From assembly GCF_026410195.1 (NCBI RefSeq), contig NZ_JAPMLM010000065.1, positions 1 to 64,000 on the forward strand: a stretch of 64,000 nucleotides of DNA, given 5' to 3'. The notes under the pieces are model-generated. The model had not been told where the DNA came from and did no database searches. It was given only the letters and a program-made list of their open reading frames with translations. The stretch comes from Xanthomarina sp. F2636L. Its GTDB lineage: Bacteria > Bacteroidota > Bacteroidia > Flavobacteriales > Flavobacteriaceae. The translations under genes and the position numbers were made by a program. Shown one piece after another: positions 1 to 9,111 of the stretch; the stretch's first letter is position 1, and every line of letters starts with the position of its first letter.

Positions 1-681
1 TCTGAGGATTGTGACGATAACGATGCAACCAACACAAACTCTAACGTCAACGATGCCGATTGCGATGGTGTTCCAACCAGTGAAGACTGTGATGACAACG
101 ATGCTACCAATATAAACTCAAACGTCAATGATGCGGATTGTGATGGTGTTCCAACGTCAGAAGATTGTGACGATAATGACGCAACAAATACGAATAGTAA
201 CGTCAACGATGCTGATTGTGATGGCATTCCAACATCAGAAGACTGTGACGACAACGATGCAACCAATACAAACTCTAACGTCAATGATGCCGATTGTGAT
301 GGTATTCCAACAAGCGAAGACTGTGACGATAACGATGCAACGAACACAAACTCTAATGTAAACGATGCGGATTGTGATGGCGTCCCAACATCTGAGGATT
401 GTGACGACAACGATGCAACTAACACAAATTCTAATGTAAACGATGCCGATTGTGATGGCGTTCCAACATCCGAGGATTGTGATGACAACGATGCAACCAA
501 TACGAATAGCAACGTCAATGATGCCGATTGTGATGGCGTTCCAACATCTGAGGATTGTGATGATAACGATGCTACCAATACGAATAGTAACGTAAATGAT
601 GCGGATTGTGATGGCGTTCCAACATCAGAAGACTGTGACGATAACGATGCAACTATTGGTCAAAACTGTGATGGAGAGTTA
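1..681 (+). repeat. 78-bp tandem repeat array inside adhesin gene
   Basis: Eight full 78-bp units begin at 1, 79, 157, 235, 313, 391, 469 and 547, and a partial unit begins at 625. The encoded 26-residue units are almost identical, while synonymous codon positions vary moderately (for example gacgat/gatgac/gacgac). The array probably continues upstream of the window, so the total copy number is not visible. Confidence 0.95.
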
Positions 682-1362
682 ATAGTGATTAAAACAGCTG
701 AGGTTTTTGGCACTAGACTAGGTGATCAAATTACCTACACCATAACTGTTGAGAATACAGGTGATGTAGTCTTAACGGAAATAAGCCTTGTTGATACGTT
801 TTTAGATGCAAATGGAAATATATTAACATTAACTACCGAGCCAACATTTGATAGTGCAGATTTTGGAAGTGCTGAAGGAACTTTATTAGTAGGTGAAATT
901 GCAACTTACACGGCAACATTTATAATAACTCAAGAAGCAATTAATGCAGAAGGAGTAAGTAATAGTGTGGTTGCCACTGGAATAACACCAGATGCAATAA
1001 TTGTATCTGACACAAGTGATGATGATGATGATTATGATGGTAATACAACCGATGATCCGACAATAACTCAATTAGGGTGTTTGACAATCTATAACGAGTT
1101 TTCACCGAACAATGATGGTATAAATGACACATTCATTATTGGTTGTATAGAAGATTACCCAGACAATAAATTAGAAGTATATAATCGTTGGGGAAATATG
1201 GTTTATTCAAAACGAGGATATCAAAATAATTGGGATGGAACTTCAAACGGTCGAGTGGCAATTAACGAATCAAAAAAGTTGCCTGTAGGAACTTATTACT
1301 ATGTATTGGATTTAGGAAATAGTTCTGCCCCAAAAGTTGGATGGTTATACATAAACAGATAA
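1..1362 (+). CDS. T9SS-secreted repeat adhesin, 3' part (type B sorting domain)
   Basis: The reading frame is open from base 1, so the gene begins outside the window; 453 residues are visible. Residues 1-208 are eight exact-length 26-residue repeats ([20 protein letters not shown] then CDGVPT) and a ninth broken copy follows. They are rich in Asp/Asn with two Cys each and resemble the Ca2+- or metal-binding MopE/thrombospondin-3-like repeats. Residues about 229-335 look like a DUF11/DUF7507-type beta domain ([15 protein letters not shown]), followed by an Asp-rich linker. The last 90 residues are a CHU_C gliding-motility-associated C-terminal domain ([34 protein letters not shown]), the type B signal for the type IX secretion system. 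The next gene encodes a PorP/SprF-like protein, the usual partner of type B cargo. Function as a cell-surface adhesin is inferred from this architecture; the ligand is unknown. Confidence 0.9.
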   Translation, partial: SEDCDDNDATNTNSNVNDADCDGVPTSEDCDDNDATNINSNVNDADCDGVPTSEDCDDNDATNTNSNVNDADCDGIPTSEDCDDNDATNTNSNVNDADCDGIPTSEDCDDNDATNTNSNVNDADCDGVPTSEDCDDNDATNTNSNVNDADCDGVPTSEDCDDNDATNTNSNVNDADCDGVPTSEDCDDNDATNTNSNVNDADCDGVPTSEDCDDNDATIGQNCDGELIVIKTAEVFGTRLGDQITYTITVENTGDVVLTEISLVDTFLDANGNILTLTTEPTFDSADFGSAEGTLLVGEIATYTATFIITQEAINAEGVSNSVVATGITPDAIIVSDTSDDDDDYDGNTTDDPTITQLGCLTIYNEFSPNNDGINDTFIIGCIEDYPDNKLEVYNRWGNMVYSKRGYQNNWDGTSNGRVAINESKKLPVGTYYYVLDLGNSSAPKVGWLYINR

Positions 1363-1391
1363 TTTTTTTACCCAAATAAAAAACAATAAAA

Positions 1392-2321
1392 ATGATACAT
1401 AAATCATCAAATATAAAAGGATTAATTATAGCTATAATTACGTTAATGGTTACTTTAAATGGTTTGGCTCAGCAAGATCCTCAATTTACTCAATACATGT
1501 ATAATACTATGAGTATTAACCCAGCTTATGCAGGGCAAAGGGAGACTTTAAGTATTACTGGCCTTTACAGAACACAATGGGTAGGCATTGATGGGGCTCC
1601 AAAAACACAAACCTTAGGAGTTCATTCTCCGTTACGCAATGAAAAAATTGGTTTGGGACTCTCTATTGTAAATGATGCCTTAGGGCCTGTAAATGAAACT
1701 TATATAAACGCAAATTTTTCATATACAATACCTTTAAATAGCAATGGGACAAAACTATCATTTGGACTTAAAGGAGGAATTAACTTATTAAATACGGATT
1801 GGAGTAAAGGAAGTTACCAAAATCCAGATCGTGTATATAGTGAAAACGTAAGTTTGCTTTCACCAACTATTGGAGCTGGTTTATACCTACATTCTAGAAA
1901 ATGGTATCTAGGGTTTTCTGTGCCAAACTTTATTAAGACAGAACATTATGATGATTTTCAAGAATCACTAGCTGCAGAACGTTTACACTTCTATTTAATT
2001 GGTGGTTATGTATTTGATTTAAGTGAAACAATAAAGCTTAAACCTGCTTTCTTAGTTAAAGCAGTCTCAGGTGCTCCACTAATTGCAGATGTGTCAGCAA
2101 ATTTTCTTTTCAATGACAAACTAACCTTAGGATTAGCTTGGCGATGGGATGATTCATTTAGTGCATTGGCAGGTTTTCAAGTAAATAAAGGCTTGTATAT
2201 TGGTTATGCATACGATTTAACAGCAACAAATTTGAATAATTATAATAGTGGAACACATGAAATCATGCTGCGTTTTGAGTTACAAAAATCAGGTAGATTT
2301 ATATCCCCAAGATTCTTCTAA
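1392..2321 (+). CDS. PorP/SprF family type IX secretion membrane protein
   Basis: A 309-residue outer-membrane protein with an N-terminal signal peptide (hydrophobic stretch about residues 9-26). The segment QDPQFTQYMYNTMSINPAYA right after it is the hallmark of the PorP/SprF family, and the rest shows alternating beta-strand character ending in an aromatic residue (PRFF). Members of this family are needed for secretion or surface attachment of T9SS cargo that carries type B C-terminal domains. The gene starts 29 nt after the type B adhesin and lies 12 nt before the OmpA/PD40 gene, so the three probably form one operon dedicated to that adhesin. Several paralogues are typical per flavobacterial genome, so this one need not be SprF itself. 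Confidence 0.92.
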   Translation: MIHKSSNIKGLIIAIITLMVTLNGLAQQDPQFTQYMYNTMSINPAYAGQRETLSITGLYRTQWVGIDGAPKTQTLGVHSPLRNEKIGLGLSIVNDALGPVNETYINANFSYTIPLNSNGTKLSFGLKGGINLLNTDWSKGSYQNPDRVYSENVSLLSPTIGAGLYLHSRKWYLGFSVPNFIKTEHYDDFQESLAAERLHFYLIGGYVFDLSETIKLKPAFLVKAVSGAPLIADVSANFLFNDKLTLGLAWRWDDSFSALAGFQVNKGLYIGYAYDLTATNLNNYNSGTHEIMLRFELQKSGRFISPRFF

Positions 2322-2333
2322 AAAATAAATACG

Positions 2334-4247
2334 ATGAAAAATAAACTACTTATAATAGTACTAATTCTTATTACGAATCTGTCATTTGGACAAAATAAAG
2401 TGAATAGAAAGGCTGAAAAGGCGTATACAAATTTTTCTTATGTTAAATCAGTACAACAGCTTTTGGAATTGGCAGAAGAAAATAAAGCAACATCTGAAGA
2501 CCTTCAACATTTAGCAAATTCTTATTATTTTAACGGAGATATGCAAAATGCTTCTAAATGGTACGAAGAACTATTGAGGCAAGATCGAGAAGTAAACTCT
2601 GAGAGCTATTTCCGGTATGCATTAAGCTTAAAAGCAATCAATAATTATTCTAAAGCCAATGATATAATGAATTTGTTTTGCGAATTAAGCCCAACAGACT
2701 CAAGAAGTATATTGTTTAAAGAGAACATTAATTATCTCTCTGATATAGAAAGTCTATCAGATAATTTTGAGCTAATAAACTTAGATGTTAATACATCATT
2801 ATCTGATTTTGGAGTGTCAGTTTATAAAGGCAACTTAATTTTTGCATCTTCAAAAGATTTAGATGGAAAACTATACTCATGGAATGAGCAACCATTTTTA
2901 GATGTTTTTCAATTAAATGAGGATGGTAGTGTCGATAAGCTTATTGGAGAGGTTAACACAAAATATCATGAATCTTCAACAACTTTTAGTAAAGATGGTG
3001 AGACTATGTATTTTACAAGGAATAATTTCTTTGAAGGAAAACTAAAAAAAGACACTACTAGTACCTATAAGTTAAAAATATTCAAAGCTAAACTAGTTGA
3101 TGGGCAATGGACAAGTATAGAGTCTTTGCCATTTAACAATGATAAATATAATGTAGCCCACCCTACTTTAAATCAGGATGAAACAAAATTATATTTTGCG
3201 TCAGATATGCCAGGTACTTTAGGGGCTTCAGATATTTTTATGGTTAAAATACATGAAGATGGAAGTTTTGGTGAACCGGTAAATTTAGGATCTAAAATTA
3301 ATACAGAAGCAAGAGAAAATTTTCCATACATCAGTAATAATGGTACACTTTATTTTTCATCTGAAGGAAGAATAGGTTTAGGCGGTTTAGATGTATACAA
3401 ATATGAAAATATTGAATCAATTAAAACGTCTAATAATACAGCAACAAATTTAGGGAAACCTATAAATAGTAAAAAAGATGACTTTGCTTTTATTTTTGAT
3501 GAAGTAACAAGGCAAGGTTATATTTCTTCAAATAGAGAAGGAGGGAAAGGAGATGATGATATATATTCATTCGAAAAACCTTTATGTAACCAATTAATTT
3601 CTGGAACAGTTTTAAATGCTATAACTAATGAAATAATTTTGGAGGCTGATGTTACTTTATATGATGAAAATAATTCTATCATAAGAACTTTTAAATCTGA
3701 TTCTAAAGGGATGTTTAGTGATGAATTATCTTGTGAAGCGGCAGTAATTAAAGTAATTGCTGAAAAGGAAGGATACAATCAAGGATTGACAAATTTTGAA
3801 ATTAAATCAAACTCAAGTGAAGACCTTACGCTTAAATTGAGTTTAGAGCCAAAACCGAAAGCTGCAGCTTTAGGAACTGATTTATTTAAATTATTAAATT
3901 TAAATCCTATTTATTTCGACTATGATAAGTCATTTATAAGGTCTGATGCGGAAATAGAATTAGCAAAAATAATCAATTATATGAAAGAATTTCCTTCGGT
4001 AAAGGTAGATGTGCGTTCGCATACAGACTCACGAGGTAATGATTCTTATAATTTAGCTCTATCCAATAGAAGGAATAAATCAACAAAGGAGTATCTTATT
4101 AATATTGGAGGTATCTCTGAAGATAGATTGTCTGGAAAAGGTTATGGAGAGACCCAACTTACTAATAAATGCTCGAATGGAGTAAAATGTAGCAAAGAGG
4201 AACACCAGGCAAACCGAAGAAGTGAATTTATAATTACAGAAAACTAA
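2334..4247 (+). CDS. OmpA family protein with TPR, PD40 and CRD domains (PorE-like)
   Basis: A 637-residue envelope protein. The order of parts is: signal peptide (residues 1-20, ending SFGQ), TPR-like helices (about 25-130), PD40/beta-propeller repeats (about 140-400, with LYFASDMPG, LYFSSEG and GYISSNREGGKGDDDIYSF), a carboxypeptidase-regulatory-like domain (about 410-495, beginning ISGTVLNAITNE) and a C-terminal OmpA/MotB domain (524-637, with FDYDKSFIRSDAE and HTDSRGNDSYNLALSNRR). This is the same domain order as PorE of Porphyromonas gingivalis, which anchors T9SS parts to peptidoglycan. It lies between the PorP/SprF-like gene and the DUF1573 gene in the same direction. A structural role in anchoring the export or attachment complex is inferred; PorP-linked OmpA paralogues are common, so it may serve only the neighbouring adhesin. 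Confidence 0.88.
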   Translation: MKNKLLIIVLILITNLSFGQNKVNRKAEKAYTNFSYVKSVQQLLELAEENKATSEDLQHLANSYYFNGDMQNASKWYEELLRQDREVNSESYFRYALSLKAINNYSKANDIMNLFCELSPTDSRSILFKENINYLSDIESLSDNFELINLDVNTSLSDFGVSVYKGNLIFASSKDLDGKLYSWNEQPFLDVFQLNEDGSVDKLIGEVNTKYHESSTTFSKDGETMYFTRNNFFEGKLKKDTTSTYKLKIFKAKLVDGQWTSIESLPFNNDKYNVAHPTLNQDETKLYFASDMPGTLGASDIFMVKIHEDGSFGEPVNLGSKINTEARENFPYISNNGTLYFSSEGRIGLGGLDVYKYENIESIKTSNNTATNLGKPINSKKDDFAFIFDEVTRQGYISSNREGGKGDDDIYSFEKPLCNQLISGTVLNAITNEIILEADVTLYDENNSIIRTFKSDSKGMFSDELSCEAAVIKVIAEKEGYNQGLTNFEIKSNSSEDLTLKLSLEPKPKAAALGTDLFKLLNLNPIYFDYDKSFIRSDAEIELAKIINYMKEFPSVKVDVRSHTDSRGNDSYNLALSNRRNKSTKEYLINIGGISEDRLSGKGYGETQLTNKCSNGVKCSKEEHQANRRSEFIITEN

Positions 4248-4251
4248 AAAA

Positions 4252-4674
4252 ATGAAAAAAATTCTAATCGTATTAGCTGTTTTAGCATTAACAGCTTGTA
4301 AAAATGAAAAATCAAAGCTTACTAAAATAAGCAAAACCTTAAATAAGTCGGAGGTTAATAACTATCCAAATATAACTTTTGAAGAAACAGAACATGATTT
4401 TGGATTTATTCAACAAGGTGACCAGGTGTCTACTGTTTTTAAATTTAAAAATACTGGTACAGAATCGTTAGTTATATCGTCTATAGAAGCGAAATGTGGT
4501 TGCACCGTTCCAAACGATTGGCCAAAAGAAGCTATTCTACCAGGAGAACATGGACAATTTGAGGTGCAGTTTAACTCCACGAATAAGAATGGTAGAATCA
4601 AGCAACCAATAACTATTACCTCTAATAGCAAAGCTGTTCAAGATGTTGTAACAATTACTGCAACTGTTAATTAA
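4252..4674 (+). CDS. DUF1573 lipoprotein
   Basis: A 140-residue lipoprotein with lipobox LTAC (Cys16). Residues about 42-139 form a DUF1573 immunoglobulin-like domain (EHDFGFIQQGD, FKFKNTGTESLVIS, AKCGCTVPNDWP). The CGCT motif after the first strands is typical of the family. The start lies 4 nt after the OmpA gene stop, so it is probably the last gene of the adhesin operon, which then ends at the hairpin at 4709-4739. The biochemical role of DUF1573 is unknown; an extracytoplasmic binding or scaffold role is only a guess. Confidence 0.88.
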   Translation: MKKILIVLAVLALTACKNEKSKLTKISKTLNKSEVNNYPNITFEETEHDFGFIQQGDQVSTVFKFKNTGTESLVISSIEAKCGCTVPNDWPKEAILPGEHGQFEVQFNSTNKNGRIKQPITITSNSKAVQDVVTITATVN

Positions 4675-4708
4675 GATTTAAAATAAGGGAACTTCTTAAT
4701 TAGATTAA

Positions 4709-4739
4709 AAAAGCCTTTAGAGTTATTCTAAAGGCTTTT
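4709..4739. terminator. Bidirectional intrinsic terminator
   Basis: A 13-bp perfect stem AAAAGCCTTTAGA / TCTAAAGGCTTTT with a 5-nt loop (gttat) lies between the plus-strand DUF1573 gene and the minus-strand tmRNA. Both flanks are A/T tracts, so it can terminate the adhesin operon and the tmRNA transcript. Confidence 0.85.
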
Positions 4740-4745
4740 AGTTTG

Positions 4746-5137
4746 TGGAGTCGGAGAGAATCGAACTCTCGTCCAAACAAGCCACTAAAGAGCTTTCTAC
4801 ACGTTTATTCTGTTCTTGGTTTTTCGATTGTAAGCTGGTTACAGACAACCTACTTACAACTTATCTTCTTTAGTTTCAAAAGTAAATCGAAGCGCTCTAC
4901 TCTCTATATTAACATTTACGATGCCTCTAATAGAACGCCGTTAATCAAGGCTTTCAGGAGACATTTAGCTTGTACACCTTGTGTACCTAGGCCAATCCTA
5001 CTATAATTCAGATTAGGCAGCTAAAGCGTAGTTATTCTCGCCGTTTAAAAGTTTGACCTAGCCTTTTACGTGTTTCAAAGTCATTACACGACGTGCTTAC
5101 CGTTTAATTGATCTCGCTGTCAAAACCAGTCGACCCC
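4746..5137 (-). ncRNA. ssrA: Transfer-messenger RNA (tmRNA)
   Basis: On the minus strand the 5' end reads GGGGTCGACTGGTTTTGACA and the 3' end CGACTCCA, so GGGGTCG and CGACTCC pair as the tRNA-like acceptor stem; CCA is not encoded. A T-arm is visible (GAGAGTTCGATTCTCTC). The tag reading frame runs from 5042 down to 5016 and encodes GENNYALAA, with TAA at 5015-5013; the resume codon is GGC. Length about 392 nt, normal for a one-piece tmRNA. It releases ribosomes stalled on broken mRNAs and tags the product for proteolysis together with SmpB. Confidence 0.96.
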
Positions 5138-5320
5138 AAATAAATTATAATCCTTTTTTTAAAAGGAAAGCGAAGTTACTAAAAAATAGTTGTACAACTT
5201 CATAAATCCATGTATTTTCGTGCAAATTCTATACCAAAAACCCATGGTCTCATCGAGATATCACTTCAAGAAAGTTGATATATAATTAACAGAATAATTT
5301 ATAAGTAATAATTTTTAGCA

Positions 5321-6532
5321 ATGAGTATTAAATTCGCCATCATAAAAGAACGAAAAAACCCACCAGATAGGCGTGTGGTATTTTCACCAGAAAAATTAGC
5401 TGAAGCTAGAAAACAATTTCCAGAAGCTACTTTTAAAATAGAATCGAGTGAAATACGCGTATTTCCAGATGAAGCATATAAAGCCTTAGGTTTTGAAGTT
5501 ACTAATGATGTTAGTGATTGCGATGTTATGTTAGGTGTAAAAGAGGTCCCTATAGATGCGCTTATCCCTAATAAAAAGTATTTCTTTTTTTCGCATACTA
5601 TTAAAAAACAGCCATACAATAGAAAGCTGCTTCTAGCCATGCTGGAAAAAAATATTGAAATGTACGACCATGAAACTATTGTAAAGAAAAGTAACGCCAG
5701 ATTAATTGGATTTGGTCGTTATGCTGGTTTAGTTGGAGCTTACAATGGATTTAGAGCTTTAGGCTTGAGAGATAACTTGTTTAACTTACCAAAAGTAGAA
5801 ACTTTAGCTGATTTAAATGCTGTTAGGGCAGAATTAGATAAAATTACAATTCCTAATATTAAAATAGTTCTAACAGGAACTGGAAAAGTAGCTCAAGGTG
5901 CCAAAGAAATTCTAGACCACCTAAAAATAAAAGAGGTTAGCGATGCGCTGTATTTAACGTGTCACTTCTCCGAACCTGTTTATTGTATGGCAGATGTTAT
6001 GGAATATAATATTCGTAAAGATGGAAAAGTTGGGAGAAAACAAGAGTTTTATAAGGATCCTACAGGATATAAAAGTAATTTTATGCCTTACGCTAAGGTA
6101 ACGGATTATTTTATAGCTGGTCATTTTTATGGTAATAACGCACCTTACCTATTTACGAGAGAAGATGCAAAACATGCTGATTTTAAAATTAATTTGATTG
6201 CAGATATTAGCTGTGATGTGGATGGACCTGTAGCGTCAACATTAAGGGCTTCTACTATAGCAGACCCTTTTTATGGCTATGATGCAAAAACCGAAAGTGA
6301 AGTGGCCTACAATGCTAAAGATGCAATAACAGTTATGGCGGTTGATAATTTACCATGTGAATTGCCTAAAGACGCCAGTGAAGGTTTTGGAGAGATGTTT
6401 TTAGAGAATGTTATTCCTGCTTTTTTTAATAAAGATGAACGTGGTATTTTAAAGCGTGCAAAAATTACCGAGAATGGAAAACTAACGGAAAGATTCTCAT
6501 ATCTACAAGGATATGCGGATGGTAAATATTAA
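5321..6532 (+). CDS. NAD(P)-dependent oxidoreductase, alanine dehydrogenase/saccharopine dehydrogenase-like
   Basis: A 403-residue cytosolic protein of the AlaDH/PNT-N superfamily. The N-terminus FAIIKERKNPPDRRVVFSPE is the substrate-domain start of lysine-forming saccharopine dehydrogenase (LYS1) and alanine dehydrogenase relatives. GTGKVAQGA at residues 186-194 is the Rossmann dinucleotide loop, and ADISCDVDGPVASTLRAST near residue 310 matches the ADIS...TI segment of the LYS1/AASS group. The substrate cannot be decided from sequence; annotation as alanine dehydrogenase would be over-specific. It is followed 10 nt later by an SDR gene and probably cotranscribed with it and the DUF1801 gene. 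Confidence 0.8.
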   Translation: MSIKFAIIKERKNPPDRRVVFSPEKLAEARKQFPEATFKIESSEIRVFPDEAYKALGFEVTNDVSDCDVMLGVKEVPIDALIPNKKYFFFSHTIKKQPYNRKLLLAMLEKNIEMYDHETIVKKSNARLIGFGRYAGLVGAYNGFRALGLRDNLFNLPKVETLADLNAVRAELDKITIPNIKIVLTGTGKVAQGAKEILDHLKIKEVSDALYLTCHFSEPVYCMADVMEYNIRKDGKVGRKQEFYKDPTGYKSNFMPYAKVTDYFIAGHFYGNNAPYLFTREDAKHADFKINLIADISCDVDGPVASTLRASTIADPFYGYDAKTESEVAYNAKDAITVMAVDNLPCELPKDASEGFGEMFLENVIPAFFNKDERGILKRAKITENGKLTERFSYLQGYADGKY

Positions 6533-6542
6533 AATAGTTAAT

Positions 6543-7325
6543 ATGAATAAAACAGCTTTAGTAACGGGAGGCGCCTCTGGATTAGGATATGAACTAGCAC
6601 TTTTGTTAGCTAAAGATGCACATAATTTAGTTTTAATAGATATTGATGCTGAAAAACTTCAGGAGGCAAAACAACTAATAGAATCTGTTTATTCGGTTAC
6701 AGTTCAAATTTCAGTAAAGGATTTAAGTCAAGTCAATATTTCTGAAGAAATCATTGAAGAATTGAATGGTTTAGAAATAGATGTATTAATTAACAATGCC
6801 GGTTTTGGTTTGTTTGGTACCTTTTGGGAAACCGATTGGAAACGCGAAGAACAAATGTTGCATCTGCATGTAATGACTACCACTCATTTAACCAAATTGA
6901 TTTTAAAAGGAATGGTTAAAAGAGGGTCTGGAAAAATTTTAAATTTATCCTCTTTAGCTGCTTTTCAGCCAGGACCATTAATGTCTTTATACTATGCTAC
7001 AAAAGGATATATTCTTTCTTTCTCTGAAGCCATAGCATGCGAGTTAAAAGGAACTGGAGTTACAGTAACAGCTTTGTGTCCTGGGCCTACAAAAACTTCG
7101 TTTCAGCAAGTGGTTTCAAACAATACATCTGAAAATAAAATTACTTTTAATATGGCTAGTTCTAAAGAAGTAGCTGCTTACGGCTATAAATCTATGAATA
7201 AAGGTAAGGTCTATGCTATACCGGGTAGATTTAATAAACTTTTAGCAACTTTACCTCGTATCATGCCCAGAAATACTGCTGCTTTAATTGTTAAAAGAAT
7301 TCAAGAGAAGAATCGTGAGGATTAA
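6543..7325 (+). CDS. SDR family NAD(P)-dependent oxidoreductase
   Basis: A 260-residue classical short-chain dehydrogenase/reductase. Visible motifs are the cofactor loop TGGASGLG (8-15), NNAG (84-87), the catalytic Ser in NLSSLAA (about 136-137) and YYATK with Tyr150/Lys154. The start at 6543 gives the usual SDR N-terminus MNKTALVTGG; an in-frame upstream start at 6513 would overlap the preceding gene and add ten residues unlike the family. The substrate is unknown; the C-terminal part (MASSKEVAAYGYKSMNKGK) resembles the DltE/YqjQ-like subgroup, which is a weak hint only. Confidence 0.87.
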   Translation: MNKTALVTGGASGLGYELALLLAKDAHNLVLIDIDAEKLQEAKQLIESVYSVTVQISVKDLSQVNISEEIIEELNGLEIDVLINNAGFGLFGTFWETDWKREEQMLHLHVMTTTHLTKLILKGMVKRGSGKILNLSSLAAFQPGPLMSLYYATKGYILSFSEAIACELKGTGVTVTALCPGPTKTSFQQVVSNNTSENKITFNMASSKEVAAYGYKSMNKGKVYAIPGRFNKLLATLPRIMPRNTAALIVKRIQEKNRED

Positions 7326-7336
7326 TTCGACTTGTT

Positions 7337-7702
7337 ATGAAACCAGCCGAAGAATACATACTAAAGCAAGTTGAGCCTTTCCGCTCTATATTGATGCATT
7401 TGCAGGTGGTTATTGAGCGCACTTTACCACAAGTCGAGTTAAAATATAAATGGAGGTTGCCTTGTTTTTATATAGGAAAGCGGCCAATTTGTTATTTAAA
7501 TAAAAGTAAAGATTATGTAGATGTTGGTTTCTGGCATTCGGCTCATCTTTCAAAAAAGTTTGATGCTCATCTGGTAGGTGAAAGCCGAAAAATTGTAAAA
7601 TCACTTCGATATAAGACTCTAGAAGATATCAAGGATGATATCTTAGTTTCTATTTTAAAGGAAGTAGAGCTGCATAAAGATAAATCGTTTTGGAATAAAT
7701 AA
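7337..7702 (+). CDS. DUF1801 domain protein
   Basis: A 121-residue small soluble protein. The pattern LKYKWRLPCFYIGKRPICYL followed by VDVGFWHSAHLSKKF matches the DUF1801 fold (YdhG/iron-chaperone-like family) over its whole length. It lies 11 nt after the SDR gene in the same direction and converges on kdsA with a gap of only 2 nt. The family has no settled function. Confidence 0.82.
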   Translation: MKPAEEYILKQVEPFRSILMHLQVVIERTLPQVELKYKWRLPCFYIGKRPICYLNKSKDYVDVGFWHSAHLSKKFDAHLVGESRKIVKSLRYKTLEDIKDDILVSILKEVELHKDKSFWNK

Positions 7703-7704
7703 AA

Positions 7705-8523
7705 TTATAGAGAATTCACCACTTTTCTAATAGTAATTAAATTGGTCAATAATTTTTCCAAATTATCTAAATGAAGCATATTTGCGCCATCACTTTTTGC
7801 ATTTGCAGGATCGAAATGTGTTTCTATAAATAAGCCATCGACATTATTTACAATTCCAGCTCTAGCAATAGTTTCAATCATATCTGGGCGTCCACCAGTT
7901 ACACCTACAGTCTGGTTTGGTTGCTGTAAAGAATGCGTCACGTCTAAAACAGTAGGTGCATATTGACGCATGGTTGGAATGCCTCGAAAATCGACAATCA
8001 TATCTTGATAGCCAAACATGGTGCCTCTATCGGTTATCCAAACTTTTTCGTTACCAGCATCTTTTACTTTTTGGACGGCATGTTTCATGGCTTCAGGACT
8101 CATAAATTGTCCTTTTTTTAAGTTGACTACTTTGTTTGTTTTTGCAGCAGCTACCACCAAATCTGTTTGACGAACCAAAAAAGCAGGAATTTGTAACACA
8201 TCTACATATTCGGCAGCCATAGCGGCATCAGATATTTCGTGAATATCGGTAACCGTTGGGACATCGAATGTGTTGGATACTTTTTGAAGAATTTTAAGTG
8301 CTTTTTCATCTCCAATACCTGTAAAACTGTCAATTCTGCTTCTGTTAGCTTTTTTAAAACTTCCCTTAAAAATATATGGAATCTCAAGCGTCTCTGTAAT
8401 TGCAATTACTTTTTCAGCAATACGCAAGGCCATATCTTCACCTTCAATGGCGCAAGGTCCTGCTAAAAGGAAAAAGTTATTAGAACTAGTGTGTTTTATT
8501 TTAGGGATCTCGTTAAGATTCAT
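7705..8523 (-). CDS. kdsA: 3-deoxy-8-phosphooctulonate synthase
   Basis: A 272-residue cytosolic enzyme that condenses phosphoenolpyruvate with arabinose 5-phosphate to Kdo-8-phosphate for lipopolysaccharide inner core. Visible family motifs are LAGPCAIEG (Cys24), FKGSFKKANRSRIDSF, VTDIHE, QIPAFLVRQTDL, DFRGIPTMRQYAPTVLDVTH and ETHFDPANAKSDGANML. The Cys in GPCAIE is characteristic of the metal-dependent class II enzymes such as that of Aquifex, where class I enzymes have Asn. Length is normal. A TATCTTTG box sits 21 nt upstream of the start. Confidence 0.95.
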   Translation of the reverse strand: MNLNEIPKIKHTSSNNFFLLAGPCAIEGEDMALRIAEKVIAITETLEIPYIFKGSFKKANRSRIDSFTGIGDEKALKILQKVSNTFDVPTVTDIHEISDAAMAAEYVDVLQIPAFLVRQTDLVVAAAKTNKVVNLKKGQFMSPEAMKHAVQKVKDAGNEKVWITDRGTMFGYQDMIVDFRGIPTMRQYAPTVLDVTHSLQQPNQTVGVTGGRPDMIETIARAGIVNNVDGLFIETHFDPANAKSDGANMLHLDNLEKLLTNLITIRKVVNSL

Positions 8524-8543
8524 CTGCTTAAAATTTTAAGCCA

Positions 8544-8551
8544 CAAAGATA
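8544..8551 (-). promoter_or_regulatory. Putative -7 box for kdsA
   Basis: The minus strand reads TATCTTTG, an exact match to the Bacteroidota -7 consensus TAnnTTTG, 20 nt upstream of the kdsA ATG. No clear -33 TTG was found at the usual spacing. Confidence 0.45.
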
Positions 8552-8557
8552 GTCAAT

Positions 8558-8917
8558 TTAGAATGCTTTTTTCATACTATTTCTAATCATCCAAAGCGAC
8601 ATTAAAAAGTTTGTAAAAACAAATATACCCCCAACAATAACAAAGTTTCTTACTGTTTCAGAAAATGTAATAATATTAAGGGTATCTATTAAGTATGCTA
8701 ATATCATATAAGACGATAGGCATACAGAAACAATTCCTAATGAAAAATTAAGTTGTTTACTTGGTTTAATAAGTTGCCAAACAAATGGAATAGCTGTCAA
8801 TAAAATAGGGTAAGCAGTTATGCCTTCATTTTTATTAACGTCTGTAAACCAATAAGCAACTGCTGCTATAAAATAGAAGTAAGGTGTGAATTTTGAGTAT
8901 TTACTAATCAGTTTCAT
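8558..8917 (-). CDS. Small four-helix membrane protein of unknown function
   Basis: A 119-residue protein that I do not recognise. It is strongly hydrophobic with four likely membrane spans (about residues 12-30, 34-50, 57-77 and 86-107) and a basic C-terminus (RNSMKKAF). It is upstream of kdsA on the same strand with a 34-nt gap, but kdsA appears to have its own -7 box, so the two need not share a transcript. No catalytic or binding motif is visible. Confidence 0.65.
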   Translation of the reverse strand: MKLISKYSKFTPYFYFIAAVAYWFTDVNKNEGITAYPILLTAIPFVWQLIKPSKQLNFSLGIVSVCLSSYMILAYLIDTLNIITFSETVRNFVIVGGIFVFTNFLMSLWMIRNSMKKAF

Positions 8918-9111
8918 CTTTTAAAATTTAGGGTTAAACCTGTTTTTATTAAGATGTAAATTGCCTGTTGTGGTTTAATTACTGGTTAGTTTGGCTATTT
9001 ACTATTAATCATTAATTAAACGAAAGATACAAACAGAAAGTATAATACTTTTTAACTATAACATTTACTTAACATAGTTTGTAAACTGATAATAGTGTTT
9101 TATTAGGGGTA

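Noticed and set aside
128-361. Open frame in the second frame of the 78-bp repeats
   Set aside because: It is a by-product of the tandem repeat; the frame from base 1 gives the structured Asp-rich repeats and continues into the T9SS C-terminal domain.
4743-5006. Open reading frame of 87 codons on the plus strand
   Set aside because: It lies over the tmRNA gene on the opposite strand; acceptor stem, T-arm and tag frame of the tmRNA explain the sequence.
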